Shown: piece after piece, positions 16,448 to 24,862 of the stretch
Numbering within the stretch: the first letter of the stretch is position 1
Layout: each line of letters opens with the position of its first letter
Assembly (NCBI GenBank): GCA_902523535.1
Contig: CABYZQ010000008.1
Location: 1-43,099, forward strand
Direction of reading: 5' to 3'
Origin: an uncultured Pelagibacteraceae bacterium
GTDB lineage: Bacteria > Pseudomonadota > Alphaproteobacteria > Pelagibacterales > AG-422-B15
DNA length: 43,099 bases
Notes under the pieces: generated by a model
Told to the model about the DNA's origin: nothing
What the model saw: only the letters and a program-made list of their open reading frames with translations
Database searches by the model: none
Made by a program: the position numbers and the translations under genes

Positions 16448-16512
16448 AATTGAATTTGATCATATTCATAAAATCTTAAATGATAATATTAATATTTGAG
16501 TATATTTAATGA

Positions 16513-16527
16513 AGATAGAATCTATCT
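16513..16527. promoter_or_regulatory. Palindrome upstream of the hydrolase gene
   Basis: AGATAG-AAT-CTATCT is a perfect 6-base-arm inverted repeat, 65 bases before the hydrolase start on the minus strand. It could be an operator or a weak hairpin between the two genes. There is no T tract. Confidence 0.25.
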
Positions 16528-16549
16528 GTCATAAAAAAATATTATTTTT

Positions 16550-17110
16550 TTATTCTATAAATTGAATCTCTTTAACATAAAGTTCAGCTTCATGATCTCT
16601 TCCAAAGGCAACAATGCCGATAGATGTTATTTTCTTAGGATTAATATTTTTTGCTAAAAGAAACCCTGATTTCTCAAAATCACTTATAGGTAGAACGAAT
16701 TCGTTAAAGTTCTCATTAACTGTAAATTCAGAAGCATAATATTGCCAAGGAAGGATTGTCCCTGTTGTTCTTAAGAAAATGTAATATTTTTGACTATTGC
16801 CTTTCGCTACAAGTTTAACTGATTTAGCATTTTCTAAGTTGATGTCTTTAAGATCTCTTCTGATTTGTATAAAACCACCATTATTCTCAGTGGAAACATT
16901 GCCCTTTAATAAAGCAATAATATCTTCGTCAACAATGCTATATTCGACATTACCGGTTGAAACGCCGCCCATTACATCGTCAGCTATATATCTCCACTGC
17001 TCATTATTGCTAAAATTATCTTTGAACATGTCCTGGGCAATACTCATTTTTCCAATTATAGCAGAAATAAATACAGCAAATGTAATTGATAAAATACGCT
17101 TATTATTCAT
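16550..17110 (-). CDS. CIA30-domain exported protein
   Basis: A 186-residue protein with a signal peptide (cleavage near SIAQ, residue 25) and a CIA30 domain (complex I intermediate-associated protein 30 family). The hallmark is WRYIADDVMGGVS near residue 40, followed by GGFIQIRRDL and the C-terminal ITSIGIVAFG. The domain has a galactose-binding-like jelly-roll fold. Bacterial secreted members have no settled function; carbohydrate binding is plausible. Confidence 0.75.
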   Translation of the reverse strand: MNNKRILSITFAVFISAIIGKMSIAQDMFKDNFSNNEQWRYIADDVMGGVSTGNVEYSIVDEDIIALLKGNVSTENNGGFIQIRRDLKDINLENAKSVKLVAKGNSQKYYIFLRTTGTILPWQYYASEFTVNENFNEFVLPISDFEKSGFLLAKNINPKKITSIGIVAFGRDHEAELYVKEIQFIE

Positions 17111-17140
17111 ATAGTTATTAATACTTAAATATCTAAATTC

Positions 17141-17917
17141 TTAAATTACTCTTACGATATAAAATACCCAAATTGGTATGATTAAAATCCAATATCCATA
17201 CATCCACATTATTCCAACCACCCTGCCCCAATCAGATTGTTCGTAAGAAACCTTTCTCTCGTGAAATGCATTATTCAACTCAATTTTCATTTTCTCTATA
17301 TTGAATTGCATTGATTGATTTTGAATATCGTTGTTGCCCTTAATCCTATCTAAAATTGATTTTAGGTGAAATACTTGCCATGGCAGATACAAAATACCAA
17401 AGATGATATTTAAGATTATGAGTACATTGTAATCACTGGAAATATTACTATTTAATAAAATAATGCTGCAAATACTGTTGAATAAAAAAATAATCAACCA
17501 GCCTAATTCCTCATAAAAATAAAATCTCTCATATTTCATTAAGATAGCACCCCAACAAAAGAATTGTGAAATTGTTACTTGCATTACCATCAGCCAAGAT
17601 AAAACTGTAACAAACATATACTCCTCCTCATTAATAATTCTCAGTACATGACTGAACATAAAGATATAAGTGACTTCAACAATTGTTACTAAAAATCTAG
17701 TTATAAATACAGACGATAAAATTGAATCAAACAAGACCGCTTTTGAAGCATAGTTAACTGGAAACATACAGCGGTAGGCAGAAATCAATAATAGGAATTG
17801 AGCAGGTATTAAAATCCATAAATTATCTGTTGCATCAAGGTATGTAAAAGTTCCCCAAAGTAGAACTAAATTAGATATGACTCCCACTCTCAAAAATTTG
17901 AGTAAATATCTGTACAT
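17141..17917 (-). CDS. Multi-helix membrane protein, unknown
   Basis: A 258-residue protein, not recognised. It has about six or seven hydrophobic segments, a cytoplasmic-looking charged stretch near residues 185-230 (rich in Lys, Glu and Asn) and a final helix (YGYWILIIPIWVFYIVRV). It follows the DoxX gene by 5 bases and belongs to a leftward run of membrane genes. Aromatic residues are abundant. No catalytic motif is visible. Confidence 0.55.
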   Translation of the reverse strand: MYRYLLKFLRVGVISNLVLLWGTFTYLDATDNLWILIPAQFLLLISAYRCMFPVNYASKAVLFDSILSSVFITRFLVTIVEVTYIFMFSHVLRIINEEEYMFVTVLSWLMVMQVTISQFFCWGAILMKYERFYFYEELGWLIIFLFNSICSIILLNSNISSDYNVLIILNIIFGILYLPWQVFHLKSILDRIKGNNDIQNQSMQFNIEKMKIELNNAFHERKVSYEQSDWGRVVGIMWMYGYWILIIPIWVFYIVRVI

Positions 17918-17922
17918 ATCTT

Positions 17923-18315
17923 TTAATTTCCTATTTTGTATTTACCAGGATGCACTGCTGAAAGAATTAATAAACCAGCAATAATTCCTGTATTTTTTAC
18001 AAAATTTTGCAACTCATGCCGTTGCTCAAGACCTGACTCCATATTCCAGAAGTCATGCATGTAGTAATTTATAATGATGGTTAAAATTGCGAGACTAAAA
18101 GCGGAAAACTTTGAAAATTTTCCTACTAATATTGCAATAGCACATGCCGCTTGGATGACAATTGTCATGACTAGTGCTATCTCCGTATATGGCACTTCAT
18201 GAGTAAACATATATTCCAGTGTCAGATTGTAATTAAATATCTTAAAGGCAGCGCCAAATACAAGAAAGTAGATACCTATAATTATCCTACCAATTAATAA
18301 ATTTACATTACTCAA
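17923..18315 (-). CDS. DoxX-family membrane protein
   Basis: A 130-residue protein with four predicted helices and the DoxX-type N-terminus (LLIGRIIIGIYFLVFGAAFK), HxMxxFWN-like block YYMHDFWNME and a C-terminal LLILSAVHPG. DoxX-like proteins are linked to quinone or thiol redox reactions in the membrane, mostly uncharacterised. The start is TTG, 2 bases after the stop of the previous gene; the next in-frame ATG (residue 36) would remove the first helix. Confidence 0.75.
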   Translation of the reverse strand: MSNVNLLIGRIIIGIYFLVFGAAFKIFNYNLTLEYMFTHEVPYTEIALVMTIVIQAACAIAILVGKFSKFSAFSLAILTIIINYYMHDFWNMESGLEQRHELQNFVKNTGIIAGLLILSAVHPGKYKIGN

Positions 18316-18317
18316 AA

Positions 18318-18851
18318 CTAATCATTCCAATTCATATATTTTTTACAGTTTACAGGAGTTTCGGATAAATAGCTAAATCCTTCTTGCCAAATATATTCAG
18401 CGTTTAAACAGCATTCTAACATTTCTTCATTTGCGCTGTGTTGCTGGTAACAAATATTCTCAAGAGGTATTCTTTTTTGATAATTAAATATTTCTAGTCC
18501 GAATATTATTACAGATGAAATGAGTAGAAATAGTATTCCAAAGATTATTGTTAATTTTTTAAATTTACTCAAAGCCTTATCAAAGTAAAAAAAATAACCA
18601 AATGGAATGATTAAAAAGATAATTATTATGAATAAGAGAGCATAATCTGGAACGAGATATTGTATGTTTACTTCATTTTCAAAATAATAATCGATAAAAG
18701 GTATATAGGTCAGAAAGGCTAGATAGACTAACCATGAAAATAGCAATATTGTTTTAATGTTAATGAGTGTTTTGCTGGCTTTTCGAGTAATGGCAAAATA
18801 TGGAAGAAGATAAAAAAGTAAGATTTTAGAAGTTAAATATGCATAAAACAT
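18318..18851 (-). CDS. Membrane protein with C-terminal Cys domain, unknown
   Basis: A 177-residue protein, not recognised. Four hydrophobic segments (about residues 5-20, 33-52, 70-90 and 101-121) precede a polar C-terminal domain holding four Cys: ENICYQQ, ECCLNA and VNCKKY. If this domain is periplasmic it could hold two disulfides or a metal. The start overlaps the stop of the sugar dehydrogenase gene by one base, which implies co-translation. Confidence 0.5.
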   Translation of the reverse strand: MFYAYLTSKILLFYLLPYFAITRKASKTLINIKTILLFSWLVYLAFLTYIPFIDYYFENEVNIQYLVPDYALLFIIIIFLIIPFGYFFYFDKALSKFKKLTIIFGILFLLISSVIIFGLEIFNYQKRIPLENICYQQHSANEEMLECCLNAEYIWQEGFSYLSETPVNCKKYMNWND

Positions 18852-19966
18852 TACTTTTTAACTAATTTCCATATTCCACTGTTATCATCATCTATAATAA
18901 CAAATATTTCGCCAGAGTCATTTTGCTCAACATCACGTAATCGTCCCATGCCTTCTATTAAAACAGTTTCATTAGACGCCTTACCGTCATTAAAATCTAA
19001 ACTGATTAGTCGTTGGGCTTTTAAACTGGTTAAGATGACTTTATCATTTAGCTCTGGAAAAAAGTTGCCTTTATAAAAGATCATATCACTGACTGCTATT
19101 GAAGGGATCCATCTATAAATTGGCTTCAGTAGACCCTCTTTCCACGCACTGCCATCGCCTATTATGGAGCCGTCATAGTCCGTTCCACCCCATGCCACAT
19201 CCATCCATCCATAATTAGTCCCTTTTACAACTTCGCCAAAGAAGTCTCCTCCTTTGGGTCCATGGTTTGTAATATAAATTGAACTATCATTTGAATTTAA
19301 TGCCATACCTTGTGGGTTCCTTAGTCCAACTTGAAAGACTTCTGGAAGCCAGTTTGGTTCAGACGAGTATGGATTATCTTTAGGTGCAGAACCATCTCGA
19401 TTTATTCTTATAATCTTACCTATATGATTTGTGGGATCTTGAGTGACGCTGCCTTGCGCTCTCTCGCCAACACTGGCATACAAAAGATCGTCTTTGATCA
19501 TCAGTCGCGAACCCCAATGTATTTTGTCCACAAGAGGTGGCTGTGACTGAAAAATATTGTTTAAACTCACTAATTCATTATCTTGAATGAGGCCTCTTGC
19601 AATAGACGTACTGGTATAGCTGTCACACCATGAGCTAAACCATTTGCACCACTTTTTGTCGTTACCTATGTCCTCTGTATAACTAACGAATATTTCTTCA
19701 TTACTGTACAAGATATCTAGCATGCCTGCTTGCCAATGAGGTTGCACAACTTTAAGATCATGTTCAAAATTAATTACCTCTTTTGTTTTCAAATTAATTT
19801 TTAAAATTTCGCCCGTTTTTTGGGTAAGAAACAATTCATCATCATTAACGAAGCTCATGCCCCATGGTTTATTCAAATTATCGATTACTTTTTCAAGTTT
19901 GTATTCTGATGCATATGAAATTGATGAAAATAAACTGTATATAAAAATAATTATTAATATTTTCAT
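18851..19966 (-). CDS. PQQ-dependent aldose sugar dehydrogenase (YliI-like)
   Basis: A 371-residue periplasmic six-bladed propeller of the soluble glucose dehydrogenase/Asd family, with signal peptide (cleavage near SYAS, residue 19). Family features are LNKPWGMSF, the catalytic-His block KIHWGSRLM, SVGERAQ, GKIIRINRDGSAP, VGLRNPQGMAL and NHGPKGGDFFGEV...NYGWMDV. It should oxidise aldoses using PQQ and pass electrons to the respiratory chain. An insertion with two Cys (KKWCKWFSSWCDSY) is unusual. The following DoxX and membrane proteins could be electron acceptors, which is inference. No PQQ synthesis gene is in the window. Confidence 0.85.
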   Translation of the reverse strand: MKILIIIFIYSLFSSISYASEYKLEKVIDNLNKPWGMSFVNDDELFLTQKTGEILKINLKTKEVINFEHDLKVVQPHWQAGMLDILYSNEEIFVSYTEDIGNDKKWCKWFSSWCDSYTSTSIARGLIQDNELVSLNNIFQSQPPLVDKIHWGSRLMIKDDLLYASVGERAQGSVTQDPTNHIGKIIRINRDGSAPKDNPYSSEPNWLPEVFQVGLRNPQGMALNSNDSSIYITNHGPKGGDFFGEVVKGTNYGWMDVAWGGTDYDGSIIGDGSAWKEGLLKPIYRWIPSIAVSDMIFYKGNFFPELNDKVILTSLKAQRLISLDFNDGKASNETVLIEGMGRLRDVEQNDSGEIFVIIDDDNSGIWKLVKK

Positions 19967-19971
19967 AATTA

Positions 19972-20352
19972 CTAATTTATTTTATTGACTGCATATTCTT
20001 CAAGCTGGTCTTTGGTTACATAAGATAATGCATTTAAATGACAACTCTCTAAGTAAACTCGTGGTGCTACTCCAGCATCGTAAGCCTCTTTCCATCTGAG
20101 CGCACATAAGCACCATCGATCACCTTCTTTTAAACCAGGAAAATTAAACTCAGGTCTTGGCGTAGATAAATCATTTCCCATTGCTTTGCTAAATATGAGA
20201 AAATCCTCTGTGATTTCAGCACAGACTACATGACTTCCAAAGTCGTGTTCATCAGTATTGCAAAAACCATCACGAAAATATCCAGTCACTGGATCATGAC
20301 AACAGGCTTCTATTTTATCCCCGAATATATTGATAACTTCTTCTTTGCTCAT
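19972..20352 (-). CDS. DUF2237 protein
   Basis: A 126-residue soluble protein of the DUF2237 family, with the hallmark VVCAEITEDFL, KEGDRWCLCALRWKEA and APRVYLESCHL. It has six or more Cys, including CC near the N-terminus and CLC, but no established function. ATG at 20352 is preferred over a TTG one codon earlier. It sits 6 bases after a small membrane protein gene and 5 bases before the sugar dehydrogenase. Confidence 0.85.
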   Translation of the reverse strand: MSKEEVINIFGDKIEACCHDPVTGYFRDGFCNTDEHDFGSHVVCAEITEDFLIFSKAMGNDLSTPRPEFNFPGLKEGDRWCLCALRWKEAYDAGVAPRVYLESCHLNALSYVTKDQLEEYAVNKIN

Positions 20353-20361
20353 CAAGTTAAA

Positions 20362-20577
20362 TTAGGTCAAAAGGTATATATTTCCAACTATAAACAAGGG
20401 TATTTGAAGCCCAAAATTGGTTAATATAGCTCTATCTGCCGTCATATATCCAACAGCAGTCCAACCAATAGCTCCTGTACCGTGAACAAATATATTCAAT
20501 GGGTAAATATTCAGATTTGTTAGTAAAATTCCCACAAGTATAAAGCAAGTGCTGCCCCATTTAATATAATTAACCAT
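20362..20577 (-). CDS. Small three-helix membrane protein
   Basis: A 71-residue protein with about three hydrophobic segments (residues 6-22, 27-46, 52-70). Family not confidently recognised; it resembles short DUF6552-type proteins. A good SD (TAGGAGT) lies before ATG. It is the first gene of the leftward run that ends at 15464. Confidence 0.6.
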   Translation of the reverse strand: MVNYIKWGSTCFILVGILLTNLNIYPLNIFVHGTGAIGWTAVGYMTADRAILTNFGLQIPLFIVGNIYLLT

Positions 20578-20663
20578 AATTTACTCCTATTTATTTTTCT
20601 AAAGTATTATAACATTAATCTCATAATTTTATTTATTTACAATACTCTAACCATAGGAAGATT

Positions 20664-21644
20664 ATGATTAAAACGAAAATTACAGAAATGTTTGGAATTG
20701 AACACCCAATAATTCAAGGTGGAATGCACTACGTTGGTTTCGCTGAAATGGCAGCTGCAGTTTCTAATGCGGGTGCACTTGGTATTATAACCGGCTTAAC
20801 ACAAGAGTCGCCAAAAGCTCTAGCTAATGAAATCGCACGATGTCATGATATGACAGACAAGCCTTTCGGTGTAAATTTAACTTTCTTACCCGGATTTGCT
20901 AATCCTGATTACCCTGGATACATTGAGTCGATCGTTAAAGGAGGAGTTAAAATTGTAGAAACAGCTGGAAGGAGTCCAGAAAAATTTATGCCTCTATTAA
21001 AAGATGCCGGCATAAAAGTAATTCACAAATGTACTTCCGTTAGACATTCATTAAAAGCTGAAAAAATTGGTTGCGATGCAGCAAGTGTTGATGGATTTGA
21101 ATGTGGAGGTCATCCAGGTGAGGATGATATTCCTAATATGATATTATTGCCTAGAGCTTATGAAGAATTAACAATTCCTTTTGTAGCATCAGGTGGCATG
21201 GGTAACGGGCAACAATTAGTTGCGGCGCTCGCTATGGGTGCTGAAGGCATAAACATGGGAACACGATTTATTGCGACAAAAGAAGCTCCTGTTCATCAAA
21301 ATGTTAAAGATGCTCTCGTGAATGCGAGTGAACTAGATACAGAACTGATTATGAGGCCTCTCAAAAATACTGAAAGGGTTTTAAAAAATGATGCTGTGAC
21401 ACGCATACTCGATAAAGAAAAAGCACAAGGTGATAATCTTCAGATTCAAGATATCTTTGGCGAAGTTGCAGGCGTTTATCCAAAAATTATGCAAGAGGGA
21501 ACCATGGAAGCAGGTGCTTGGAGCTGTGGAATGGTTGCTGGATTGATACACGATATTCCAACTTGTAAAGAGCTTGTGGATAGGATTATCTCAGACGCTG
21601 AAAGCATAATTCATGATCGACTGTCAAAAGTAAAAATTGCTTAA
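20664..21644 (+). CDS. Nitronate monooxygenase-family FMN enzyme
   Basis: A 326-residue TIM-barrel flavoprotein of the nitronate monooxygenase (2-nitropropane dioxygenase) family. Visible features are the N-terminal HPIIQGGMHYVG, GFECGGHPGEDD near residue 145 with the candidate catalytic His, ASGGMGNGQQLVAALAMGA for FMN phosphate binding, and MGTRFIATKEA. Besides nitronate oxidation, members act as FMN-dependent acyl-CoA or enoate enzymes, and the genes often sit near fatty-acid-type degradation. The adjacent enoyl-CoA hydratase operon supports that possibility. SD AGGAAG precedes ATG. Confidence 0.85.
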   Translation: MIKTKITEMFGIEHPIIQGGMHYVGFAEMAAAVSNAGALGIITGLTQESPKALANEIARCHDMTDKPFGVNLTFLPGFANPDYPGYIESIVKGGVKIVETAGRSPEKFMPLLKDAGIKVIHKCTSVRHSLKAEKIGCDAASVDGFECGGHPGEDDIPNMILLPRAYEELTIPFVASGGMGNGQQLVAALAMGAEGINMGTRFIATKEAPVHQNVKDALVNASELDTELIMRPLKNTERVLKNDAVTRILDKEKAQGDNLQIQDIFGEVAGVYPKIMQEGTMEAGAWSCGMVAGLIHDIPTCKELVDRIISDAESIIHDRLSKVKIA

Positions 21645-21645
21645 A

Positions 21646-21695
21646 TATTACTACCAAATTTAAGTATTTTATTACTACCAAGATACAGTAGTAAT
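21646..21695 (+). promoter_or_regulatory. Direct repeat plus hairpin before the small regulator gene
   Basis: TATTACTACCAA occurs at 21646-21657 and again at 21670-21681. The second copy overlaps an inverted repeat ATTACTA (21671-21677)/TAGTAAT (21689-21695), which is followed by T6. It could terminate the monooxygenase transcript or be the operator of the downstream gene. Confidence 0.4.
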
Positions 21696-21704
21696 TTTTT
21701 GCAA

Positions 21705-22100
21705 ATGACAGTTGATAAGGAAAAAATTATAGCTTCAATCGAAAATTCTCTAAAGTTTTATGAGTATGAACTAACTGTTCCGTTGACTAATTTTATATTC
21801 AGAACACCTTTGCATTGGAACGTAATGCTCATTATAGCATTAGCAACATTCAAAGATGAGTATGTTACTTCCTTTCAAGAAATTTGTAAGTCCATACCCT
21901 CCAAGGTTGGCTCAAAATCTTCAATACAATCAATTATAGAAAATGGCATTCAAGAGGGTTTTATATATAAGGCGCCATTAGTAAAAGATATGCGAGTTAA
22001 ATCGCTTACTCTTACGGATAAAGCAAAGAAGGATTTTGAAGCTTGGTTAAAGGCTGATGCTGAAACGTATTCACCGCTAGCTTTATCAGCACCGTTTTAA
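21705..22100 (+). CDS. Small winged-helix-like protein, possible regulator
   Basis: A 131-residue soluble protein. The middle resembles a MarR-like winged helix: a helical segment (NVMLIIALATFK), SFQEICKSIPSKVGSKSSIQ as a possible recognition region, and a wing with VKSLTLTDKAKKDFEAW, close to the LTxxG/K pattern at the end of MarR domains. No ligand site is recognised. ATG at 21705 is preferred over a TTG two codons earlier. It follows the nitronate monooxygenase gene and may regulate it or the facing operon. Confidence 0.55.
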   Translation: MTVDKEKIIASIENSLKFYEYELTVPLTNFIFRTPLHWNVMLIIALATFKDEYVTSFQEICKSIPSKVGSKSSIQSIIENGIQEGFIYKAPLVKDMRVKSLTLTDKAKKDFEAWLKADAETYSPLALSAPF

Positions 22101-22102
22101 AT

Positions 22103-22924
22103 TTATCGTATTACTTTTTTCCTAGTTCCTGGCTCAGGTGGCTTTTCAGCACCACCTGCAAAACACTGGGCTATAGACATCCATTCATTGGCAACATCGC
22201 CCACTAGTTTTAAGTTAACGTCTTTTATATTTCGTACTTGGGTAACAACTTGACAAAATTCTTCAGCTAATCCCTCTATTATATTTTCATTTTCTGGATC
22301 GTTGAATTCCCAAATCTTTCCAGATGGTGAAGTAAGTTTTAAATATGGAGTTTCTTTTGGTAATGGCTTTTGATGAACTGTGTAACACCACTTAAATGTA
22401 TTATTTCCGATAATAACGATATTCTTAATTCTATCTTCATTAACTCGGTCAACGCCAAGTGAATCATAGAGTTCTTGTGCGTGTGCCCATGTTTCCATAT
22501 GTCTTGCGCTAATCGAGGACCGGGCACTCATATCAGGCCCCATCCATTTAACTCTCTTTTTTGGATCTGCAACAGCGAACCTTGTTGTCATATCCTCATA
22601 GTAATTCTTCCATGTATCCAGTAATTCTTTTCCTTGTTTGCCTTGAGTAATAGTTTCTTCAAACTGGTTCATGGTTGATCCTTTGCCAAACATTTCAAGT
22701 GCTGCGTTTGCAAAATTTTTCCACTCCTCACCGTCTATTAATGACAAATCTGCAGCATGGTTCCATACATGAAGGTGACCGATTACATTATTGATTGTCC
22801 ATCCTTTGAATTGAGTTTTCTCATTAAAGTCATTGTCTGATAGATTTGACAGCAAATCGTATACTGCGTTACTTTCTTCGCAGAAATCATAAGCTTGTGG
22901 TAAAGATGTTTTAGTATCAGTCAT
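22103..22924 (-). CDS. TIGR03084-type metal-binding protein (DinB/MDMPI-like)
   Basis: A 273-residue protein matching the TIGR03084 family, related to mycothiol-dependent maleylpyruvate isomerase and DinB folds. Metal-ligand candidates are the His residues in NVIGHLHVWNHAADLS and RHMETWAHAQEL. The C-terminal half resembles an SCP2-like module ending WMSIAQCFAGGAEKPPEPG. ATG at 22924 overlaps the enoyl-CoA hydratase stop as ATGA and is preferred over an upstream GTG. It is the last gene of the ten-gene leftward operon. The reaction is unknown; a thiol-dependent or CoA-linked isomerisation is plausible. Confidence 0.8.
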   Translation of the reverse strand: MTDTKTSLPQAYDFCEESNAVYDLLSNLSDNDFNEKTQFKGWTINNVIGHLHVWNHAADLSLIDGEEWKNFANAALEMFGKGSTMNQFEETITQGKQGKELLDTWKNYYEDMTTRFAVADPKKRVKWMGPDMSARSSISARHMETWAHAQELYDSLGVDRVNEDRIKNIVIIGNNTFKWCYTVHQKPLPKETPYLKLTSPSGKIWEFNDPENENIIEGLAEEFCQVVTQVRNIKDVNLKLVGDVANEWMSIAQCFAGGAEKPPEPGTRKKVIR

Positions 22925-23727
22925 TTTGACCACTTAGGCTTTCTCTTTTCAATAAATGAGGATATTCCCTCTTTACCCTCATCGCTCAACATTCTCTCAG
23001 CAAATCCCTTTGCTGCAAATTCTATCATTTCTTTTCGTGTTAAGTGTCGCGTAGCTAAAACAATTTCTTTTGTAACTGCATTGGCTCCCGGTGCACATTT
23101 GAGAACACCTTTCTTTATATCAGCCTCTATAACCTTTAAATCATCAGCATCTTTTGCAACAAAATCAGCTAAACCCATTTCATGTGCTTCTTTTCCAGTA
23201 AACCTTGCTGCTGTCAGCATAATTCTTCTGGCCTTTGCAAGACCAATTCTTTGCGACACAAATGGTGCAATTTGCGCGGGAGGAATACCAAGTGTAGTTT
23301 CAGTCAAAGCAAATTTACAATCTTCTGTGACAACAACAATGTCACCTGCGCATAACATTCCAAGTCCTCCAGCCATGGCAGCTCCTTCGGCCAGCATAAT
23401 TACTGGCCTGGGATATGAGTTAATCATATCAAAAAATAATCCTGTCATTTCACTCGCATGATGCACATCCTTCAAGCCTTGTTCACCTCCCTGGAAACCT
23501 GTTTTAAACATCTTTAAATCACCACCAGCACAAAATATACCCCCTTCGCCTCTGAGAGTTACGCCTCTAACGCTCAAATCATCTCTGACAGCGTCAAAAA
23601 TATTCTTTATGTCGGCGGTCAGTTCTTCTGTAAGAGCATTTCGCTTTTCAGGTTGATTAAATGAAATGGTTAACCATTCATCTTCTAATTGCACGTTACA
23701 AGCTTTGGTGTTTGGTAAATTACTCAT
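22921..23727 (-). CDS. Enoyl-CoA hydratase/isomerase family protein
   Basis: A 268-residue crotonase-fold protein. It has ISFNQPEKRNALTEEL near the N-terminus, the oxyanion-hole motif GEGGIFCAGGDLKMF (residues 60-74) and a second loop EGAAMAGGLGMLCAGDIVV (113-131). One of the two Glu usually present in hydratases is seen in TETTLGIPP. It could hydrate, isomerise or cleave an acyl-CoA. It lies 7 bases after the FAD monooxygenase gene and overlaps the TIGR03084 gene. Confidence 0.88.
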   Translation of the reverse strand: MSNLPNTKACNVQLEDEWLTISFNQPEKRNALTEELTADIKNIFDAVRDDLSVRGVTLRGEGGIFCAGGDLKMFKTGFQGGEQGLKDVHHASEMTGLFFDMINSYPRPVIMLAEGAAMAGGLGMLCAGDIVVVTEDCKFALTETTLGIPPAQIAPFVSQRIGLAKARRIMLTAARFTGKEAHEMGLADFVAKDADDLKVIEADIKKGVLKCAPGANAVTKEIVLATRHLTRKEMIEFAAKGFAERMLSDEGKEGISSFIEKRKPKWSK

Positions 23728-23734
23728 GATAAAT

Positions 23735-24862
23735 TTATATCAGTTTTTCTAAAGTATCATAATTATAAATATTCTTGGTTCTTCTCATAGCTATATTTGT
23801 ATTTTTTAGTAAGTAGTCTCTGACATTTTTTAAAAGAGGGCTAGTCAAATGATTAACGTAGCCTTGTAGTGCTGAAGAACTTTTTATGTAATTTACTCTT
23901 TTTCTTCTTAGGTCATTATATTTCTCTTGCGCCAAGTCATAGCTTGGTAATTTCAGAAGTAGTTTTCCAAGAACAAAAGCATCCTCAAAGGCCATTGCCC
24001 CGCCCTGCCCTAAAAAAGGCATCATTGGATGAGCAGAGTCTCCTAAGAGAGTAATATTCCCTTTTGAAAAATTGTTTAATTTATTTCGATCATATAAACC
24101 CCATCGAAATACTTTTTCTGAAGATTTAAACAATGAATGTATAAAATCACCATAATCAGATAAATCACTTATTAATTGATCGTGAGTACCCTCTTCTCTC
24201 CATGACTCATTATTTTTAGCATTATTCTTGATGACTCCTATAAAACTTGTTTCAAGAGAATTGTTGATAGGGTAGCAAACAATATGACTTCGTGGTCCAA
24301 GGTAGATGTTTATTCTTTTGCTATCTGACGTACCTATGCCTCTCCATGCAGTATATCCAGTAAATCTCGGTGAATCATTTTTGATGTAATTTGATCTTAC
24401 AAAAGATTTAATTCCATCACAGCCAGCAATAAAATCAACATGGGCTTCATTTCCGTTCTGAAAAAGAAGTTCTTTCTCGTTTTTAATCTTAACCAACTCA
24501 TGTGAAAATTCTATTTTTCCACCAAGTGATAAGTACTTATCAAGCAGATGTTTAATCAATATCTTTCTATTTGTAGTAATAAGCTTGCCGAATTCACTTA
24601 CATTGACTTCTCTGATTACTTTACCCACATTATCTCTCCACACAATATCGATAGGAAGACAAGATTCTTTTTCAACTTTTTCTAAAATTTCGAGTTCATC
24701 TAATAAGCGAATAATATTTGGAGATAGAGAAATGCCAGCACCATAGTTACTAGGACCGTCTGCCTTCTCATAAATAGTACAATTTTGTGAACCCTTTGCT
24801 AATAAGCATCCTAAAGTAAGGCCAGATATTCCAGCGCCAATGATTCCAATCTTATTTGTCAT
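23735..24862 (-). CDS. FAD-dependent aromatic monooxygenase-like
   Basis: A 375-residue group A flavoprotein hydroxylase. FAD-binding motifs are GAGISGLTLG (9-18), AGCDGIKSFVR and GDSAHPMMPFLGQGGAMAFED. It is closest in pattern to salicylate and 3-hydroxybenzoate hydroxylases, which insert one oxygen into a ring using NAD(P)H. The start overlaps the thiamine pyrophosphokinase stop (ATGA). Placed with a CoA ligase and an enoyl-CoA hydratase, it suggests oxygen-dependent breakdown of a cyclic or aromatic acid. Substrate unknown. Confidence 0.85.
   Translation of the reverse strand: MTNKIGIIGAGISGLTLGCLLAKGSQNCTIYEKADGPSNYGAGISLSPNIIRLLDELEILEKVEKESCLPIDIVWRDNVGKVIREVNVSEFGKLITTNRKILIKHLLDKYLSLGGKIEFSHELVKIKNEKELLFQNGNEAHVDFIAGCDGIKSFVRSNYIKNDSPRFTGYTAWRGIGTSDSKRINIYLGPRSHIVCYPINNSLETSFIGVIKNNAKNNESWREEGTHDQLISDLSDYGDFIHSLFKSSEKVFRWGLYDRNKLNNFSKGNITLLGDSAHPMMPFLGQGGAMAFEDAFVLGKLLLKLPSYDLAQEKYNDLRRKRVNYIKSSSALQGYVNHLTSPLLKNVRDYLLKNTNIAMRRTKNIYNYDTLEKLI

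Noticed and set aside
16533-16551. A8/T8-like inverted repeat after the CIA30 gene
   Set aside because: Arms are almost pure A and T; expected by chance in AT-rich DNA.
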